NCBI RefSeq assembly: GCF_023935105.1
Contig: NZ_CP096040.1
Span: 1,612,001-1,676,000, forward strand
Length of the DNA: 64,000 nt
Origin: Caulobacter segnis
GTDB taxonomy: Bacteria > Pseudomonadota > Alphaproteobacteria > Caulobacterales > Caulobacteraceae
Direction of reading: 5' to 3'
The position numbers were made by a program, and so were the translations under genes. Position 1 is the stretch's first letter; each line of letters starts with the position of its first letter. The notes under the pieces are model-generated. The model had not been told where the DNA came from and ran no database searches. It was given only the letters and a program-made list of their open reading frames with translations. This document shows, in pieces, positions 34,811 through 43,600 of the stretch.

Positions 34811-35979
34811 GACGAACGCTCCAAGCCCAGTACGCGTGCATAGACCTCAAGGGTCGCTTCGCACATGGCGTCCACCGAATACAACCGTCGCGCCCGCGCC
34901 CGCGCCGCCAGGCCCATGGTCTGTCGGCCCGCGGCCCCGACCTCGCAGGCCAGCAGCAGGGCGTCTGCCCAGGCCTGAGCGTCGCCCGGCGCGACCAGCC
35001 ACCCCGTCTCGCCCGGGACGACCGTCTCGCGGGTGGCGCCATGGTCCGAGGCCAGGACCGGGCGGCCCATCACCTGCGGCTCGACCGCCGTGCGGCCGAA
35101 GGCTTCCGGCTCCAGCGAGGGCGCGATGGCCAGGTCGGCCAGGAGATAGGCGGCCGGCATGTCGTCGCAGTGGCCGACCAGCCTGACGGCGTCCTCCAGG
35201 CCGGCGGCGGCGATGGCGGCCTCCAGCTCGGCGCGATAGCCCTTGCGGCCCTGGTCGTCGCCAGCCAGCAGCAGCAGGATCCGGTTCTCGCCGCGCGCCT
35301 TCAGCAGCGTCATGGCCTCGATCAGCAGCCCCTGGCCCTTCCAGCGGGTCAGGCGGCCGGCCAGCAGCACCTTCAGCCGGCGCTCGCCCTCCGCGACGCC
35401 CCAGGCCTTGCGCAGGCGCTCGATCCGCTCGACGCCGACGACGCCGGGTTCGAAACGCGACAGGTCAACGCCGCGCGGAATGGCCACGACCTTCTCGGGC
35501 GCGATGGCGTGCTCCTTGATCACGTGCTGGCGCGTGAACTCGGAGTTGGCGATGACCAGGTCGCCCTTGGTCATGACCGCGTTGTACCAGCGCTTCAGCT
35601 CGGACTTGGCGTTGTAGACCCCGTGATAGGTCGCTACGAACGGAACCTTGGTGGCATGCGCGGCCCACAAGGCGCTGAACGCCGGGGCGCGCGAGCGGGC
35701 GTGCACCAGGCTGACCTTTTCGCGCTTGATCAGGTCGATCAGCCGCGCGGCGTTGCCCAGCATGACCAGGGGATTCTTGGATTGGGCGGGCATCTGGGCC
35801 AGGCGGCCGCCGTCGGCCTCCAGGCGCGCGGCCATCCGGCCCCCCCGGGTCGCGACCAGGGCCTTGCCGCCTTGCGCCACCACCGCATGGGCGACATCAA
35901 TCGTCGTTTGCTCCGCGCCGCCCGTTTCCAGCTCCGGCGTGACTTGCAGCAGGGTGAAATCGGCGGGTAGGTCGGGCAC
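34807..35979 (-). CDS. Glycosyltransferase family 4 (LPS type)
   Basis: 390 residues with a GT-B fold: TPELETGGAEQTTIDVAHAV at the N-terminus, SRAPAFSALWAAHATKVPFV, VAIPRGVDLSRFEP, LKVLLAGRLTRWKGQGLLIE and a C-terminal EPEAFGRTAVEPQVMGRPVL with the E-x7-E-type donor site. It probably transfers a sugar in LPS or capsule assembly together with the coupled GT9 gene. Start GTG 35979. The hydrolase gene is divergent 55 bp away. Confidence 0.88.
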   Translation of the reverse strand: MPDLPADFTLLQVTPELETGGAEQTTIDVAHAVVAQGGKALVATRGGRMAARLEADGGRLAQMPAQSKNPLVMLGNAARLIDLIKREKVSLVHARSRAPAFSALWAAHATKVPFVATYHGVYNAKSELKRWYNAVMTKGDLVIANSEFTRQHVIKEHAIAPEKVVAIPRGVDLSRFEPGVVGVERIERLRKAWGVAEGERRLKVLLAGRLTRWKGQGLLIEAMTLLKARGENRILLLLAGDDQGRKGYRAELEAAIAAAGLEDAVRLVGHCDDMPAAYLLADLAIAPSLEPEAFGRTAVEPQVMGRPVLASDHGATRETVVPGETGWLVAPGDAQAWADALLLACEVGAAGRQTMGLAARARARRLYSVDAMCEATLEVYARVLGLERSS

Positions 35980-36034
35980 ACGACTCTCGGCGAAAGCAAC
36001 GCGGTTTTAGTAGCGAAAGGATCGAGGCGAAGCC

Positions 36035-36907
36035 ATGACCGAATCCCGGGGCGCGCTCGTGCGCGAAGACGGCTCGAAACTCGCCTGGCGCCGCGTGGAC
36101 GGCGAAGGACCAACGGTCGTCTGGCTCGGAGGTTTCCACTCCGACATGACCGGGACCAAGGCCGAGGTGCTGGCCGAGCAGGCCAAGGCGACCGGCGGCG
36201 CGTATGTGCGTTTCGACTATTTCGGCCACGGCGAGTCCGAGGGGGCGTTCGAGAACGGAACGATCAGCCGCTGGCGCGAGGACACCCTGGCGGTGATCGA
36301 CGAACTCACTCAAGGACCGCTGGTGCTGGTCGGCTCGTCCATGGGCGGCTGGCTGGCGAGCCTAGCGGCGATCGCGCGGCCCGACCGGGTCAAGGCGCTG
36401 GTGCTGATCGCGCCGGCCCCGGACTTCACCGAGACGCTGATGAAGCCCAAGCTGCCGGCCAAGGCGCTGGCGGCGATCGCCGAACACGGATCATGGACGC
36501 GGCCGTCCGACTACGATGAGGACGGCTATCCGATCACCCGCGCGCTTCTGGAAGACGGCGCGCGGTGGTCGATCCTGCCGGGCCCGGTGCCGATCGATAT
36601 CCCGGTGCGGGTGCTGCAGGGCGGGGCCGACCCGGATGTGCCGTGGACCCACGCCCTGGAGCTGGCCAACGCCCTGACGAGCGAGCACGTCGTCTTCACC
36701 CTGATCAAGGATGGCGACCACCGCCTGTCGCGCCCGCAGGACTTGGAGCGTCTGGTCGCCGCCGTCTCCGAAGCCAAGGGCCTGGCCGAGCCGGAGGAGG
36801 GCGATCTCGTCTCCCGCCGCTTGGCGCGGGCGGCGCGGCTGCGCAACGCGGCAGGCCTGGACGCGGTGGGGATCACGCCGCGGGCGCCGGCGATCGACGA
36901 GGAGTAG
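36035..36907 (+). CDS. Alpha/beta hydrolase
   Basis: 290 residues. Core motifs are VVWLGGFHSDMTGTKAEVLA (oxyanion region), RFDYFGHGESEG, the nucleophile elbow VLVGSSMGGWLAS (Ser near residue 101), LQGGADPDVPW (acid) and KDGDHRLSRPQDL (His). It resembles ABHD10-type thioesterase/peptidase-like hydrolases. A ~40-residue C-terminal tail (LARAARLRNAAGLDAVG) is extra. The substrate is unknown. Cytoplasmic, as no signal peptide is present. Confidence 0.85.
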   Translation: MTESRGALVREDGSKLAWRRVDGEGPTVVWLGGFHSDMTGTKAEVLAEQAKATGGAYVRFDYFGHGESEGAFENGTISRWREDTLAVIDELTQGPLVLVGSSMGGWLASLAAIARPDRVKALVLIAPAPDFTETLMKPKLPAKALAAIAEHGSWTRPSDYDEDGYPITRALLEDGARWSILPGPVPIDIPVRVLQGGADPDVPWTHALELANALTSEHVVFTLIKDGDHRLSRPQDLERLVAAVSEAKGLAEPEEGDLVSRRLARAARLRNAAGLDAVGITPRAPAIDEE

Positions 36908-36909
36908 GC

Positions 36910-37770
36910 CTAGCCGCCCGCCTTCAAGATCGACGCTAGGCCCTCACGATAGGTCGGATAGGCGGGCCGCCACCCCAGTTCGGCCTTGGCGCGGGCGTTC
37001 GAGACGCGCTTGTTTTCGGCGTAGAAGCGGCGGGTGGCGGGCGATATGCCCAGTTCGTTGAAGGGCAGGTCCGGCGGGACCGGGACGCCCAGCAGATGGG
37101 CGGCGTGCTCCATGACGTCCTGCGGCGGCGCCGGTTCGTCGTCGACCAGATTGTAAATCCCGCCGGCGCGCGGCCGGTCCAGCGAGGCCAGCAGGCCCGT
37201 GACGATGTCGTCGACATGGATGCGGCTGAACACCTGGCCGGGCTTGACGATCCGCCGGCCTTCTCCGGCCCGAAGGCGGTCCAGCGCGCTGCGGCCGGGG
37301 CCATAGATCCCCGGCAGGCGGAAGGCGGTGACGGTCAGGCCCATGCCGCGCCCCACCTGGCGCCAGTCGCGCTCGGCGCCGACCCGGCGGGCGCCCTCGA
37401 CCGACTGGGCCTTGAGCGGGCTGGTCTCGAACACCCACCGTCCGTCGAAATCGCCATAGACGCCGGTGGTCGACAGATAGCCGATCCAGTCAGGGAAGGC
37501 CTGGGCCTGGGCCAGGGCGGGGATGATCGCCTCCAGGGCTGGGCAGCCGTCGGGGCCGGGCGGCGCGGTGATCAGGATCGCGTTCACGCCCGTCAGCGCG
37601 GCGGTCATGGCCTGGCGGTCGTCCGGATCGGCCGGCGTGATTCCCTGGGCGCGAAGCCTGTCGGCCTGCTGCTCGTCCCGCGCTGTGGCGGCGATCTCCC
37701 AGCCGCGCGCCCGCAAGGCGCGGGTAAACGCCGCGCCGACATAGCCCAGACCGAATACAAACAGACGCAA
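36910..37770 (-). CDS. NAD(P)-binding SDR/epimerase-like protein (YeeZ-type)
   Basis: 286 residues from TTG 37770: VFGLGYVGAAFTRALRARGW (Rossmann glycine motif), ILITAPPGPDGCPALEAIIP, STTGVYGDFDGRWV and FRLPGIYGPGRSALDRLRAG. This is the extended-SDR architecture of YeeZ/atypical epimerases. The Y-x3-K catalytic pair is not evident, as in that subgroup. TTG is supported by GGAG nine bases upstream. The frame remains open far upstream through the tRNA genes, which cannot be coding. The substrate is unknown. Confidence 0.8.
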   Translation of the reverse strand: MRLFVFGLGYVGAAFTRALRARGWEIAATARDEQQADRLRAQGITPADPDDRQAMTAALTGVNAILITAPPGPDGCPALEAIIPALAQAQAFPDWIGYLSTTGVYGDFDGRWVFETSPLKAQSVEGARRVGAERDWRQVGRGMGLTVTAFRLPGIYGPGRSALDRLRAGEGRRIVKPGQVFSRIHVDDIVTGLLASLDRPRAGGIYNLVDDEPAPPQDVMEHAAHLLGVPVPPDLPFNELGISPATRRFYAENKRVSNARAKAELGWRPAYPTYREGLASILKAGG

Positions 37771-37928
37771 CGCCCAGAACTCCGCCCCGGAAACCCGGCC
37801 CGAACCGGTCTGGATCAAGCCTCCGAAAAAACCCTCTTCGCAACCCCTCAAAGGGCGCTTGCAAAGCGCTGAGCGCTCTGCCATAAGCCGCCTCCTCGTC
37901 GCGGGGCGCTTCTTTGAGCCTCGCCGAT

Positions 37929-38003
37929 GCGGGCGTAGCTCAGTGGTAGAGCGCAACCTTGCCAAGGTTGATGTCGAGAGTTCGAATCTCTTCGCCCGCT
38001 CCA
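37929..38003 (+). tRNA. tRNA-Gly (GCC)
   Basis: 75 bases including an encoded CCA. Acceptor GCGGGCG/CGCCCGC, D arm GCTCAGTGGTAGAGC, anticodon stem CAACC/GGTTG with loop TTGCCAA (anticodon GCC at 37961-37963), T arm GAGAGTTCGAATCTC. Reads GGC and GGT codons. A near-identical copy follows 48 bp downstream. Confidence 0.97.
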
Positions 38004-38051
38004 TTCTCCCGGCTTCCGGGAAGTCTGGATGAGACCATATCTCGCGAATGG

Positions 38052-38126
38052 GCGGGCGTAGCTCAGTGGTAGAGCACAACCTTGCCAAGGTTGGGGTCGA
38101 GAGTTCGAATCTCTTCGCCCGCTCCA
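38052..38126 (+). tRNA. tRNA-Gly (GCC), second copy
   Basis: 75 bases with CCA encoded. It differs from the first copy in the D-stem/anticodon junction (GCAC for GCGC) and the variable region (GGGG for GATG). The anticodon GCC and all stems are intact. Tandem duplication is likely. Confidence 0.97.
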
Positions 38127-38226
38127 TTCCCGATTTTCTTCCAGATATTAGATGCATCCGATCGGTCGTCGCCGATCGCTGATTCGCGTGTCGATCCGCG
38201 CGGGCCGTTGGCCTAAGCTGCGCCGC

Positions 38227-39996
38227 ATGACTCGCATCGCATCCTGTCTTGTCGGCATGTGCTTGGCCGCGTCGATGGCCTCGGCCGCCTGGGCCGGCCC
38301 AGGCTCCGTCAACCTGACCAAGCTGGTCATCCGCTACGAGGCGCTGGGCGATCCAGGCGAGGATCCCGACAGCGGCGGATCGTCCGACGCCCGCTGGAAG
38401 CTGCCCGATGTCTCGGCGGCCGCCGACGCCGACCGCGCCGCCAAGCTGAAGCAGATCCGGGCGGAGCTGAACGCCATGGGCGACAGGGGCCTGGCCGACG
38501 ACGAGCGCCTGACCCGCGACCTGCTTTTGTTCAGCCTGCGCGACCGCATCGAGGCGGCGGGCTTCGACGAGTCCCGCATGCCGTTCAGCAGCGACGGCGG
38601 CTTCGACGTCATGATGCTGTACCGGGCCAGCGGAACGACGCTGCGCGATGAGGGCGAGGCGCGGCGCTGGATCGCCCTGCTCAACGCCATGCCCGGCTGG
38701 TACGCAGCCAATATCGACAACGCCCGTCGCGGCGTCGCCAGCGGTTTCGTCCAAGCCGCGCCGACCGCCCAGGCGGTGCTCGAGCGCGCCCAGCGGGCGG
38801 CGGCGACGCCGCTGGCCGAGGATCCGCTGCTGGCCCCGCTGCGCGCGCTGCCGGACAGCATCCCCGCCGCCACCCGCGCGGCCCTGGTCGCCGAGGGCGA
38901 GACGGCGGTGGCCGACAAGGTCGCCCCGGCCCGAACCAGCTTCGTCAGGTTCATGGTCGAGGACTATGTCCCGCACGCCGCCAAAAGCCTGGCGGCCTCG
39001 GACCTGCCGGACGGCAAGCGCTACTACGCGTTCCTGGCCCGTCGGCACACGACGACGGACCTGACGCCCGACCAGATCTACGACATCGGCCAGGCCGAGG
39101 TGGCCCGCATCCGCGCCCGCATGGAACAGACCATGAAGGCCGCCGGCTTCCAGGGCGACCTGCCGGCCTTCATCGCCATGCTGCGCAAGGACCCGCGCTT
39201 CTACGCCACCAGCCGCCAGCAGCTCCTGGAGAAGTCCAGCGAGATCGCCAAGCGCGCCGACGGCCAGTTGCCGGCCCACTTCGGCGTGCTGCCGCGTCTG
39301 ACCTACGGCGTACGGCCGGTGCCGGCCAGCATCGAGAAGGGCTACACCACCGGCCGCTATTTCGGCGGCGATCCCAAGGTCGGCCGGGCCGGCGGGCTGA
39401 TGATCAACACCTCGGAACTGGACCAGCGGCCGCTTTACGAGCTGCCGGCCTTGGTGCTGCACGAGGGCGCGCCGGGCCACCACATCCAGACCTCGCTGGC
39501 CCAGGAGCAGGTCGGGGTCCCGGAGTTTCGCCGCAACCTCTACTTCACCGCCTATGGCGAGGGCTGGGGCCTCTATTCGGAGTGGCTGGGCGAGGAGATG
39601 GGGATCTATCGCGATCCCTACGAACTGTTCGGCCGGCTGTCGTACGAGATGTGGCGCGCCTGCCGCCTGGTGGCCGACACCGGCATGCACTGGAAGGGCT
39701 GGAGCCTCGACCAGGCCCGCGCCTGCTTCACCGACAACACCGCCCTGTCGCCGGTCAATATCGAGGTCGAGCTGAAACGCTACGTCTCTTGGCCCGGCCA
39801 GGCCCTGGCCTACAAGATCGGCGAGCTGAAGCTGCTGGAACTACGTCAGCGCGCCGAGAAGACGCTGGGCGACCGGTTCGACGAGCGGGCCTTCCACGAC
39901 GCGGTGCTGCTGCACGGCTCGCTGCCGCTGTCGGTGCTGGAGACCCGCATCGACGCCTGGATCGCCCAGCAGAAGAACGACAAGAAGAAGGGCTGA
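38227..39996 (+). CDS. Exported DUF885 family metallopeptidase-like protein
   Basis: 589 residues: signal peptide ([16 protein letters not shown]) and a DUF885 domain with [40 protein letters not shown], the metal-site motif [16 protein letters not shown] (near residue 415; HE...H type) and [20 protein letters not shown] with a downstream Glu. The fold is that of gluzincin peptidases of the M32/M3 group. DUF885 lipo- and periplasmic proteins are thought to be peptidases, with little direct evidence. Start ATG 38227. Confidence 0.85.
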   Translation: MTRIASCLVGMCLAASMASAAWAGPGSVNLTKLVIRYEALGDPGEDPDSGGSSDARWKLPDVSAAADADRAAKLKQIRAELNAMGDRGLADDERLTRDLLLFSLRDRIEAAGFDESRMPFSSDGGFDVMMLYRASGTTLRDEGEARRWIALLNAMPGWYAANIDNARRGVASGFVQAAPTAQAVLERAQRAAATPLAEDPLLAPLRALPDSIPAATRAALVAEGETAVADKVAPARTSFVRFMVEDYVPHAAKSLAASDLPDGKRYYAFLARRHTTTDLTPDQIYDIGQAEVARIRARMEQTMKAAGFQGDLPAFIAMLRKDPRFYATSRQQLLEKSSEIAKRADGQLPAHFGVLPRLTYGVRPVPASIEKGYTTGRYFGGDPKVGRAGGLMINTSELDQRPLYELPALVLHEGAPGHHIQTSLAQEQVGVPEFRRNLYFTAYGEGWGLYSEWLGEEMGIYRDPYELFGRLSYEMWRACRLVADTGMHWKGWSLDQARACFTDNTALSPVNIEVELKRYVSWPGQALAYKIGELKLLELRQRAEKTLGDRFDERAFHDAVLLHGSLPLSVLETRIDAWIAQQKNDKKKG

Positions 39997-39997
39997 C

Positions 39998-40939
39998 ATG
40001 GCCAAGATCACCGTCCTCGGCGAATGCATGGTCGAGCTGTCGCCGGAGGCCGCCGATGGATCTGGCGACGGCGGCGCCCCGCTGTACCGGATGGGCTATG
40101 CCGGCGACACCTTCAACACAGCGATCTACATGGCTCGGCTGGGCGACGAGGTCGCCTACTGCACGGCGCTAGGGCAGGGCGATCCCTTCAGCGAGGGCGT
40201 GCTGGCGACCATGCGCCGCGAGGCCATGGACACCCGCCTGGTCCGTCAGGTCGAGAACCGCCTGCCGGGCCTCTACGCCATCGTCCTGGACGAACACGGC
40301 GAGCGGAAGTTCCACTACTGGCGCGAGCGGGCCCCGATCCGCGACCTGTTCTCGGCCCACACCGCCAACCAACTGATCGAGGCGGCCAAGGCCAGCGATC
40401 TGGTCTATCTGTCCGGCGTCACCCTGGCGGTGATCGGCGACATCGGCCGGGCGCGCCTGAAGGACATCCTGGCCTATGTCCATTCGCTGGGGATCGCCGT
40501 GGCGCTGGACTTCAACTACCGCCCGGCCCTGTGGCCCAGCCCCGAGGCCGCCCGCGCCGCCCTGGACGGCGTGGTCCCCTCGTGCCGCTACGTGTCGCTG
40601 AGCAGCGAGGACAGCCGGCCCCTCTACGGCCGCGAGGCCGAGGACCTGGCCGGCGAGTGGGCCGCGGCGGGCGCCGAGGTCGTTGCGCGCGACGAGAGCC
40701 ACGCGGTCAACGTCCACCGTCCGGACGGCCGCGTCGCGACGTCGGCGCCGAGCCGGGTGAAAGCCGTCGACACCACGGGGGCGGGCGACAGCTTCAACGC
40801 CGCCTACCTGTCGTCGCGCCTGGCGGGACTGTCGATCGCCGATTCGGTGACGCGGGCGCATGGGCTCGCGGCGGTGGTGGTGGGGTGCAAGGGCGCGATC
40901 GTTCCGGCGGCTTCAATGCCCGTCTGGCCGCGGGGATAG
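39998..40939 (+). CDS. kdgK: 2-keto-3-deoxygluconate kinase (PfkB family)
   Basis: 313 residues. PfkB signature 1 ([20 protein letters not shown]) and signature 2 ([17 protein letters not shown], with catalytic Asp near residue 264) are present. [14 protein letters not shown] at the N-terminus, [20 protein letters not shown] and [13 protein letters not shown] match KDG kinases, which phosphorylate KDG to KDPG for the Entner-Doudoroff pathway. It starts 1 bp after the DUF885 stop, so they are probably co-transcribed. Other PfkB sugar kinases cannot be fully excluded. Confidence 0.8.
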   Translation: MAKITVLGECMVELSPEAADGSGDGGAPLYRMGYAGDTFNTAIYMARLGDEVAYCTALGQGDPFSEGVLATMRREAMDTRLVRQVENRLPGLYAIVLDEHGERKFHYWRERAPIRDLFSAHTANQLIEAAKASDLVYLSGVTLAVIGDIGRARLKDILAYVHSLGIAVALDFNYRPALWPSPEAARAALDGVVPSCRYVSLSSEDSRPLYGREAEDLAGEWAAAGAEVVARDESHAVNVHRPDGRVATSAPSRVKAVDTTGAGDSFNAAYLSSRLAGLSIADSVTRAHGLAAVVVGCKGAIVPAASMPVWPRG

Positions 40940-41149
40940 AGCCCACTCCGATTCAGCCTTTTCAATGGGTTATCCATTCGGGGTGGGAGTAAGATAGGAA
41001 TATCTTCCTCCGTTTGGGATAATAAACCTATAGTAGCGTCCGCCGGCCATTCTCGCGGCTGGGGGGAGTGTATTCGCGCAGGTTAGACTTGTCCCGAATA
41101 CAGATTAGAGCTGTTAAAGCTGCGAAACGCTCGCAGTTTAGACCCGGCT
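40940..41149. other. Left edge of accessory island, no gene
   Basis: Noncoding, lower GC between 40970 and 41040, with several stop codons in all frames. It carries the first copy of the ~57-bp repeat (41081-41137). I take this as the point where core sequence gives way to the accessory region. Confidence 0.45.
41081..41137. repeat. Direct repeat copy A flanking DUF6456 remnant and SDR gene
   Basis: This 57-base segment recurs at 42415-42471 in the same orientation. The core CAGATTAGAGCTGT(T/C)AAAGC is nearly identical, and the flanks are related. On the minus strand both copies would encode RSF(N/D)SSNL followed by (Y/F), so the similarity may include old coding sequence. Confidence 0.7.
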
Positions 41150-41531
41150 AGATCGCCTGGCTGGCCCGTCGCCGTGATCGCGCGGGCGGCCTTGGCTGAC
41201 GGCGGTCGAGGCCGCGGCGGCCGAACGTCTGCGCGAGGAGTTCGAGAGCTTGGGTGCGTTGGGCGCACGACCATGCGCTGGGATCTGACGCAGCGCGTAT
41301 CCGGTGGGCGGCCGGGTCTGGCGCCGGCCGAGCGGGACCACGCCACGCGGCAACGGATCGCGCGCCCAGGCCGAGGTCGGTCCCGGCCTGCGCGAGATCC
41401 CGGAGCGCGTCTGCCTGATGGGCTCGGCCCTGGAGCAGGCCGAGGCGGCGCTGAAGCTGCCGCGCCGGGCGGGCAAGAGGGTGTTGAAGCTCGCCCTGCA
41501 GCACCTGGCGCGGCATTATCGTATGGCGTGA
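41150..41531 (+). pseudogene. DUF6456 protein remnant with several frameshifts
   Basis: Read across frames, the plus strand gives WLARRRDRAG, then PWLTAVEAAAAERLREEFES, then MRWDLTQRV, then AQAEVGPGLREIPERVCLMG and LPRRAGKRVLKLALQHLARH with a stop at 41531. In this order these are the conserved blocks of DUF6456 proteins of caulobacters. At least three frame changes are needed (near 41185, 41270 and 41372), including one extra base, so it is truly decayed. The N-terminal part of the family is absent. Confidence 0.7.
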
Positions 41532-41541
41532 GCGTCCGGAC

Positions 41542-42291
41542 CTAGCGGTTGCCGCCGGCCACGGCGATGATCTCGCCGGTGATCCAGAAGCTCTCGGGCG
41601 AGGCCAGGAAGGTCGCCACCGGCGCTATGTCCGACGGCTGACCCATGCGGCCCAGCGGGGTCTGGGCGACCATCTGGGTCTCGAGGTCCGAACCGATGAT
41701 GCCCATGGTGTGGGTGCCCTCGGTCTCGACCGCGCCCGGCGAGATGGCGTTGACCCGGATCTTGCGCGGACCCAGCTCCTTGGCCAGGACGCGGGTGATC
41801 GAGTCTACCGACGCCTTGGTGGCCGTATAGACCGAGGCGGTCGGGATATCGACCGTGGTGGCCGCCGAGCTGATGTTGATCACGCTGCCGCCGTCCAGGC
41901 CGAAGCGTTTGGCCGCTTCCCGGGTGGCCTGCAGCAGGCCCAGGACGTTGATGTCGAACTGCCGTCGGAAGTGGGCCTCGGTGATCTCCTCCAGCGCGGC
42001 GAACTCGTAGACGCCGGCGTTGTTGACCAGGATGTCGACGCCGCCGAACTTCGCCTGGGTTTCATCGAACAGCCGCGTGACGTCGGCGTCCTTGGCCACG
42101 TCGCCGTGGACGGCGATGGCCTTGCCGCCGGCGGCGGTGATCTCGGCCACCACCTTGTCGGCGCCCTCGCGGCTGGAGGCGTAGTTGACCGCCACGGCCG
42201 CGCCCTCGGCGGCTAGGGCTTTGGCGATGGCCGCCCCGATGCCCTTGGACGCACCGGTGACCACGGCGGTCTTGCCTGCAAGCTTGCTCAT
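41542..42291 (-). CDS. SDR-family oxidoreductase (3-oxoacyl-ACP reductase-like)
   Basis: 249 residues, classical SDR. It has TGASKGIGAAIAKALAAEGA (cofactor motif near residues 12-18), DILVNNAGVYEFAALEE, SSAATTVDIPTASVYTATKA (catalytic Ser, Tyr and Lys), RVNAISPGAVETEG and a C-terminal SFWITGEIIAVAGG. An Arg after the first strand (YASSREGADKV) favours NADPH. It probably reduces a ketone or aldehyde. The start is ATG 42291 with GGAGAG. It lies between the two direct repeats and could be cargo of a mobile unit. Confidence 0.88.
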   Translation of the reverse strand: MSKLAGKTAVVTGASKGIGAAIAKALAAEGAAVAVNYASSREGADKVVAEITAAGGKAIAVHGDVAKDADVTRLFDETQAKFGGVDILVNNAGVYEFAALEEITEAHFRRQFDINVLGLLQATREAAKRFGLDGGSVINISSAATTVDIPTASVYTATKASVDSITRVLAKELGPRKIRVNAISPGAVETEGTHTMGIIGSDLETQMVAQTPLGRMGQPSDIAPVATFLASPESFWITGEIIAVAGGNR

Positions 42292-42414
42292 TGTCTCTCT
42301 CCGTTCGACCCATTGGCCGATCGCCTTCAGCGGCGAACGCTTCGACATTTAGATAATCATCGAAGTGATTCAATGCGTGGGGATGGGACAATTTTTCGAG
42401 GTGTTGTCGGTACA

Positions 42415-42471
42415 GGCTAGAAGTGGCCCAGAAACAGATTAGAGCTGTCAAAGCTGCGAAGCAGTCGCAAA
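42415..42471. repeat. Direct repeat copy B
   Basis: Second copy of the segment at 41081-41137, same orientation, 1334 bp apart. The two copies bracket the DUF6456 remnant and the SDR gene. No transposase is seen between them. Confidence 0.7.
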
Positions 42472-42490
42472 CGTGGCTCTAGCGGGCCTA

Positions 42491-42731
42491 TCAGTTCACG
42501 AGATTGATCCCAGCGACGAGTAGGGCGGCGAAGATCGACATGCCGCCGAGAAGCCCTCCGAAGAGAAGGGCTCCAGGTTCGGACGGCGGCGGCGACCGTC
42601 ATGCTCGGGTTCGCAGCAAGCAAACGGCTCACCCTATAGAGCGTGTTCGTATCGGGCTTTCCGCTCCCGGCCGGGCGACCGCGTTTGCCGGTGTGGGTGC
42701 GGGAGTTCAGCAGTTGGTCAAGGTCGATCAT
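42491..42731 (-). pseudogene. Small HTH-like/membrane ORF, frameshifted
   Basis: ATG 42731 has a good ribosome site (AGAGGA) and begins MIDLDQLLNSRTHTGKRGRP, AGSGKPDTNTLYRVSRLLAA, NPSMTVAAAV, a Lys/Arg-rich start and a helical segment resembling a short HTH. The frame then loses sense, while the neighbouring frame gives EPGALLFGGLLGGMSIFAAL and LVAGINLVN with a stop at 42491, a clear TM helix. One extra base near 42600 explains the break, leaving an ~80-residue protein. No family is recognised. Without the shift the alternative reading ends at 42417. Confidence 0.5.
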
Positions 42732-43051
42732 CAGTCGGGATCCTCTGGCTAGACGTTGCGTCCGTTCAGTTTCTTCCGCAACAAATTCGCCAAAGCCACC
42801 GGTGAATATTCCCGCCGCCGCTACCCGCTGGTCGCCAACGTGGTCAGAGCCACCCAGCAACCTGAGCGGCTAATCGCTTGAGTTTTTTCCAAAGCTTCAG
42901 TGCACGGTGAAGGCGAATAGTGGAGCGCGTGATGACCCTCAAGCCCGTCATGCGCCAAGACTGCACCATTCCGACATTTACCCGGCCCGACACCTAGCTC
43001 CGGTGCGTGGGCCCGGGCGAGTACCGCCGAAGCGGGCGAGCGTCGACGGTA
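42732..43051. other. Decayed sequence, no intact gene
   Basis: Plus-strand fragments with protein-like character, such as FRNKFAKATGEYSRRRYPLV ending at 42881, have no start and no recognised family. A 22-codon ORF follows. I read this as scar sequence inside the island. Confidence 0.4.
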
Positions 43052-43600
43052 TTACTCGCGAATTTCAGCTCTCCGAGCAACCGCACCGATCACCTTGACG
43101 CCAGTTGCTGAAAACTCGGTAATTGCAGCGCTTAGCCTCCGCGAGCCGTCCTTGTGGCGGACTTCAGGTATAGCTCGCTGCACAGCACTGAGCTTCTGCT
43201 GAAAGGAAAGCATCAGCTTCTGATCGCGGCCGTCCTTGAGAATCGCGGAGACCTCGATGGACTTCCAGTGTAATTTGGTTGCGATCTCATCGCATTTTTC
43301 AAGGTCCGCCTTATTGATATCACCCTGCGATGAATTGACCTTCTGAACCGCAACGTAGAAATCAGCCACCAGTGTATTTATGTCCTTTAGATTCTGGGAC
43401 ACATACTCTGATTGGATTTTCTGCCTCTCAACCTTTTCATTGATCGCGGGTGCAATACTATAAGATCCCCAGGCAGCAATGATCACGACCGCGATATTCC
43501 ATATCAGCGGGACCTTGTCTTGCCACAGGTGCTTCCAGCACCACACGATAGGTCGAGCGAACAAGGCCGTTGCTAGCTGCCTCGGAGTCATAAGATTCAT
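43052..43600 (-). CDS. Membrane protein, second gene of PUA-like sensor module
   Basis: 182 residues, no family recognised. A positively charged N-terminus (PIVWCWKHLWQDK) leads into one TM helix (PLIWNIAVVIIAAWGSYSIA) at about residues 30-50. A long, mostly helical soluble region follows (EKVERQKIQSEYVSQNLKDI; CDEIATKLHWKSIEVSAIL; LMLSFQQKLSAVQRAIPEVR). Its ATG overlaps the stop of the upstream gene (ATGA), so the two are coupled. GC and codon use are lower than in the core genes, suggesting acquisition. It may be the membrane effector of the module, but this is inference. Confidence 0.6.
   Translation of the reverse strand: MNLMTPRQLATALFARPIVWCWKHLWQDKVPLIWNIAVVIIAAWGSYSIAPAINEKVERQKIQSEYVSQNLKDINTLVADFYVAVQKVNSSQGDINKADLEKCDEIATKLHWKSIEVSAILKDGRDQKLMLSFQQKLSAVQRAIPEVRHKDGSRRLSAAITEFSATGVKVIGAVARRAEIRE

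Noticed and set aside
37929..38126. Integrated element at the tRNA-Gly genes
   Set aside because: Both tRNAs are complete, no partial tRNA repeat or integrase is nearby, and flanking genes are core-like.
37771..39690. Upstream extension of the SDR frame across the tRNA genes and opposite DUF885
   Set aside because: It would translate two tRNA genes. The SDR starts at TTG 37770 with a good GGAG.
41081..42471. Intact insertion sequence
   Set aside because: Repeats are direct, not inverted, and no transposase gene lies between or beside them.
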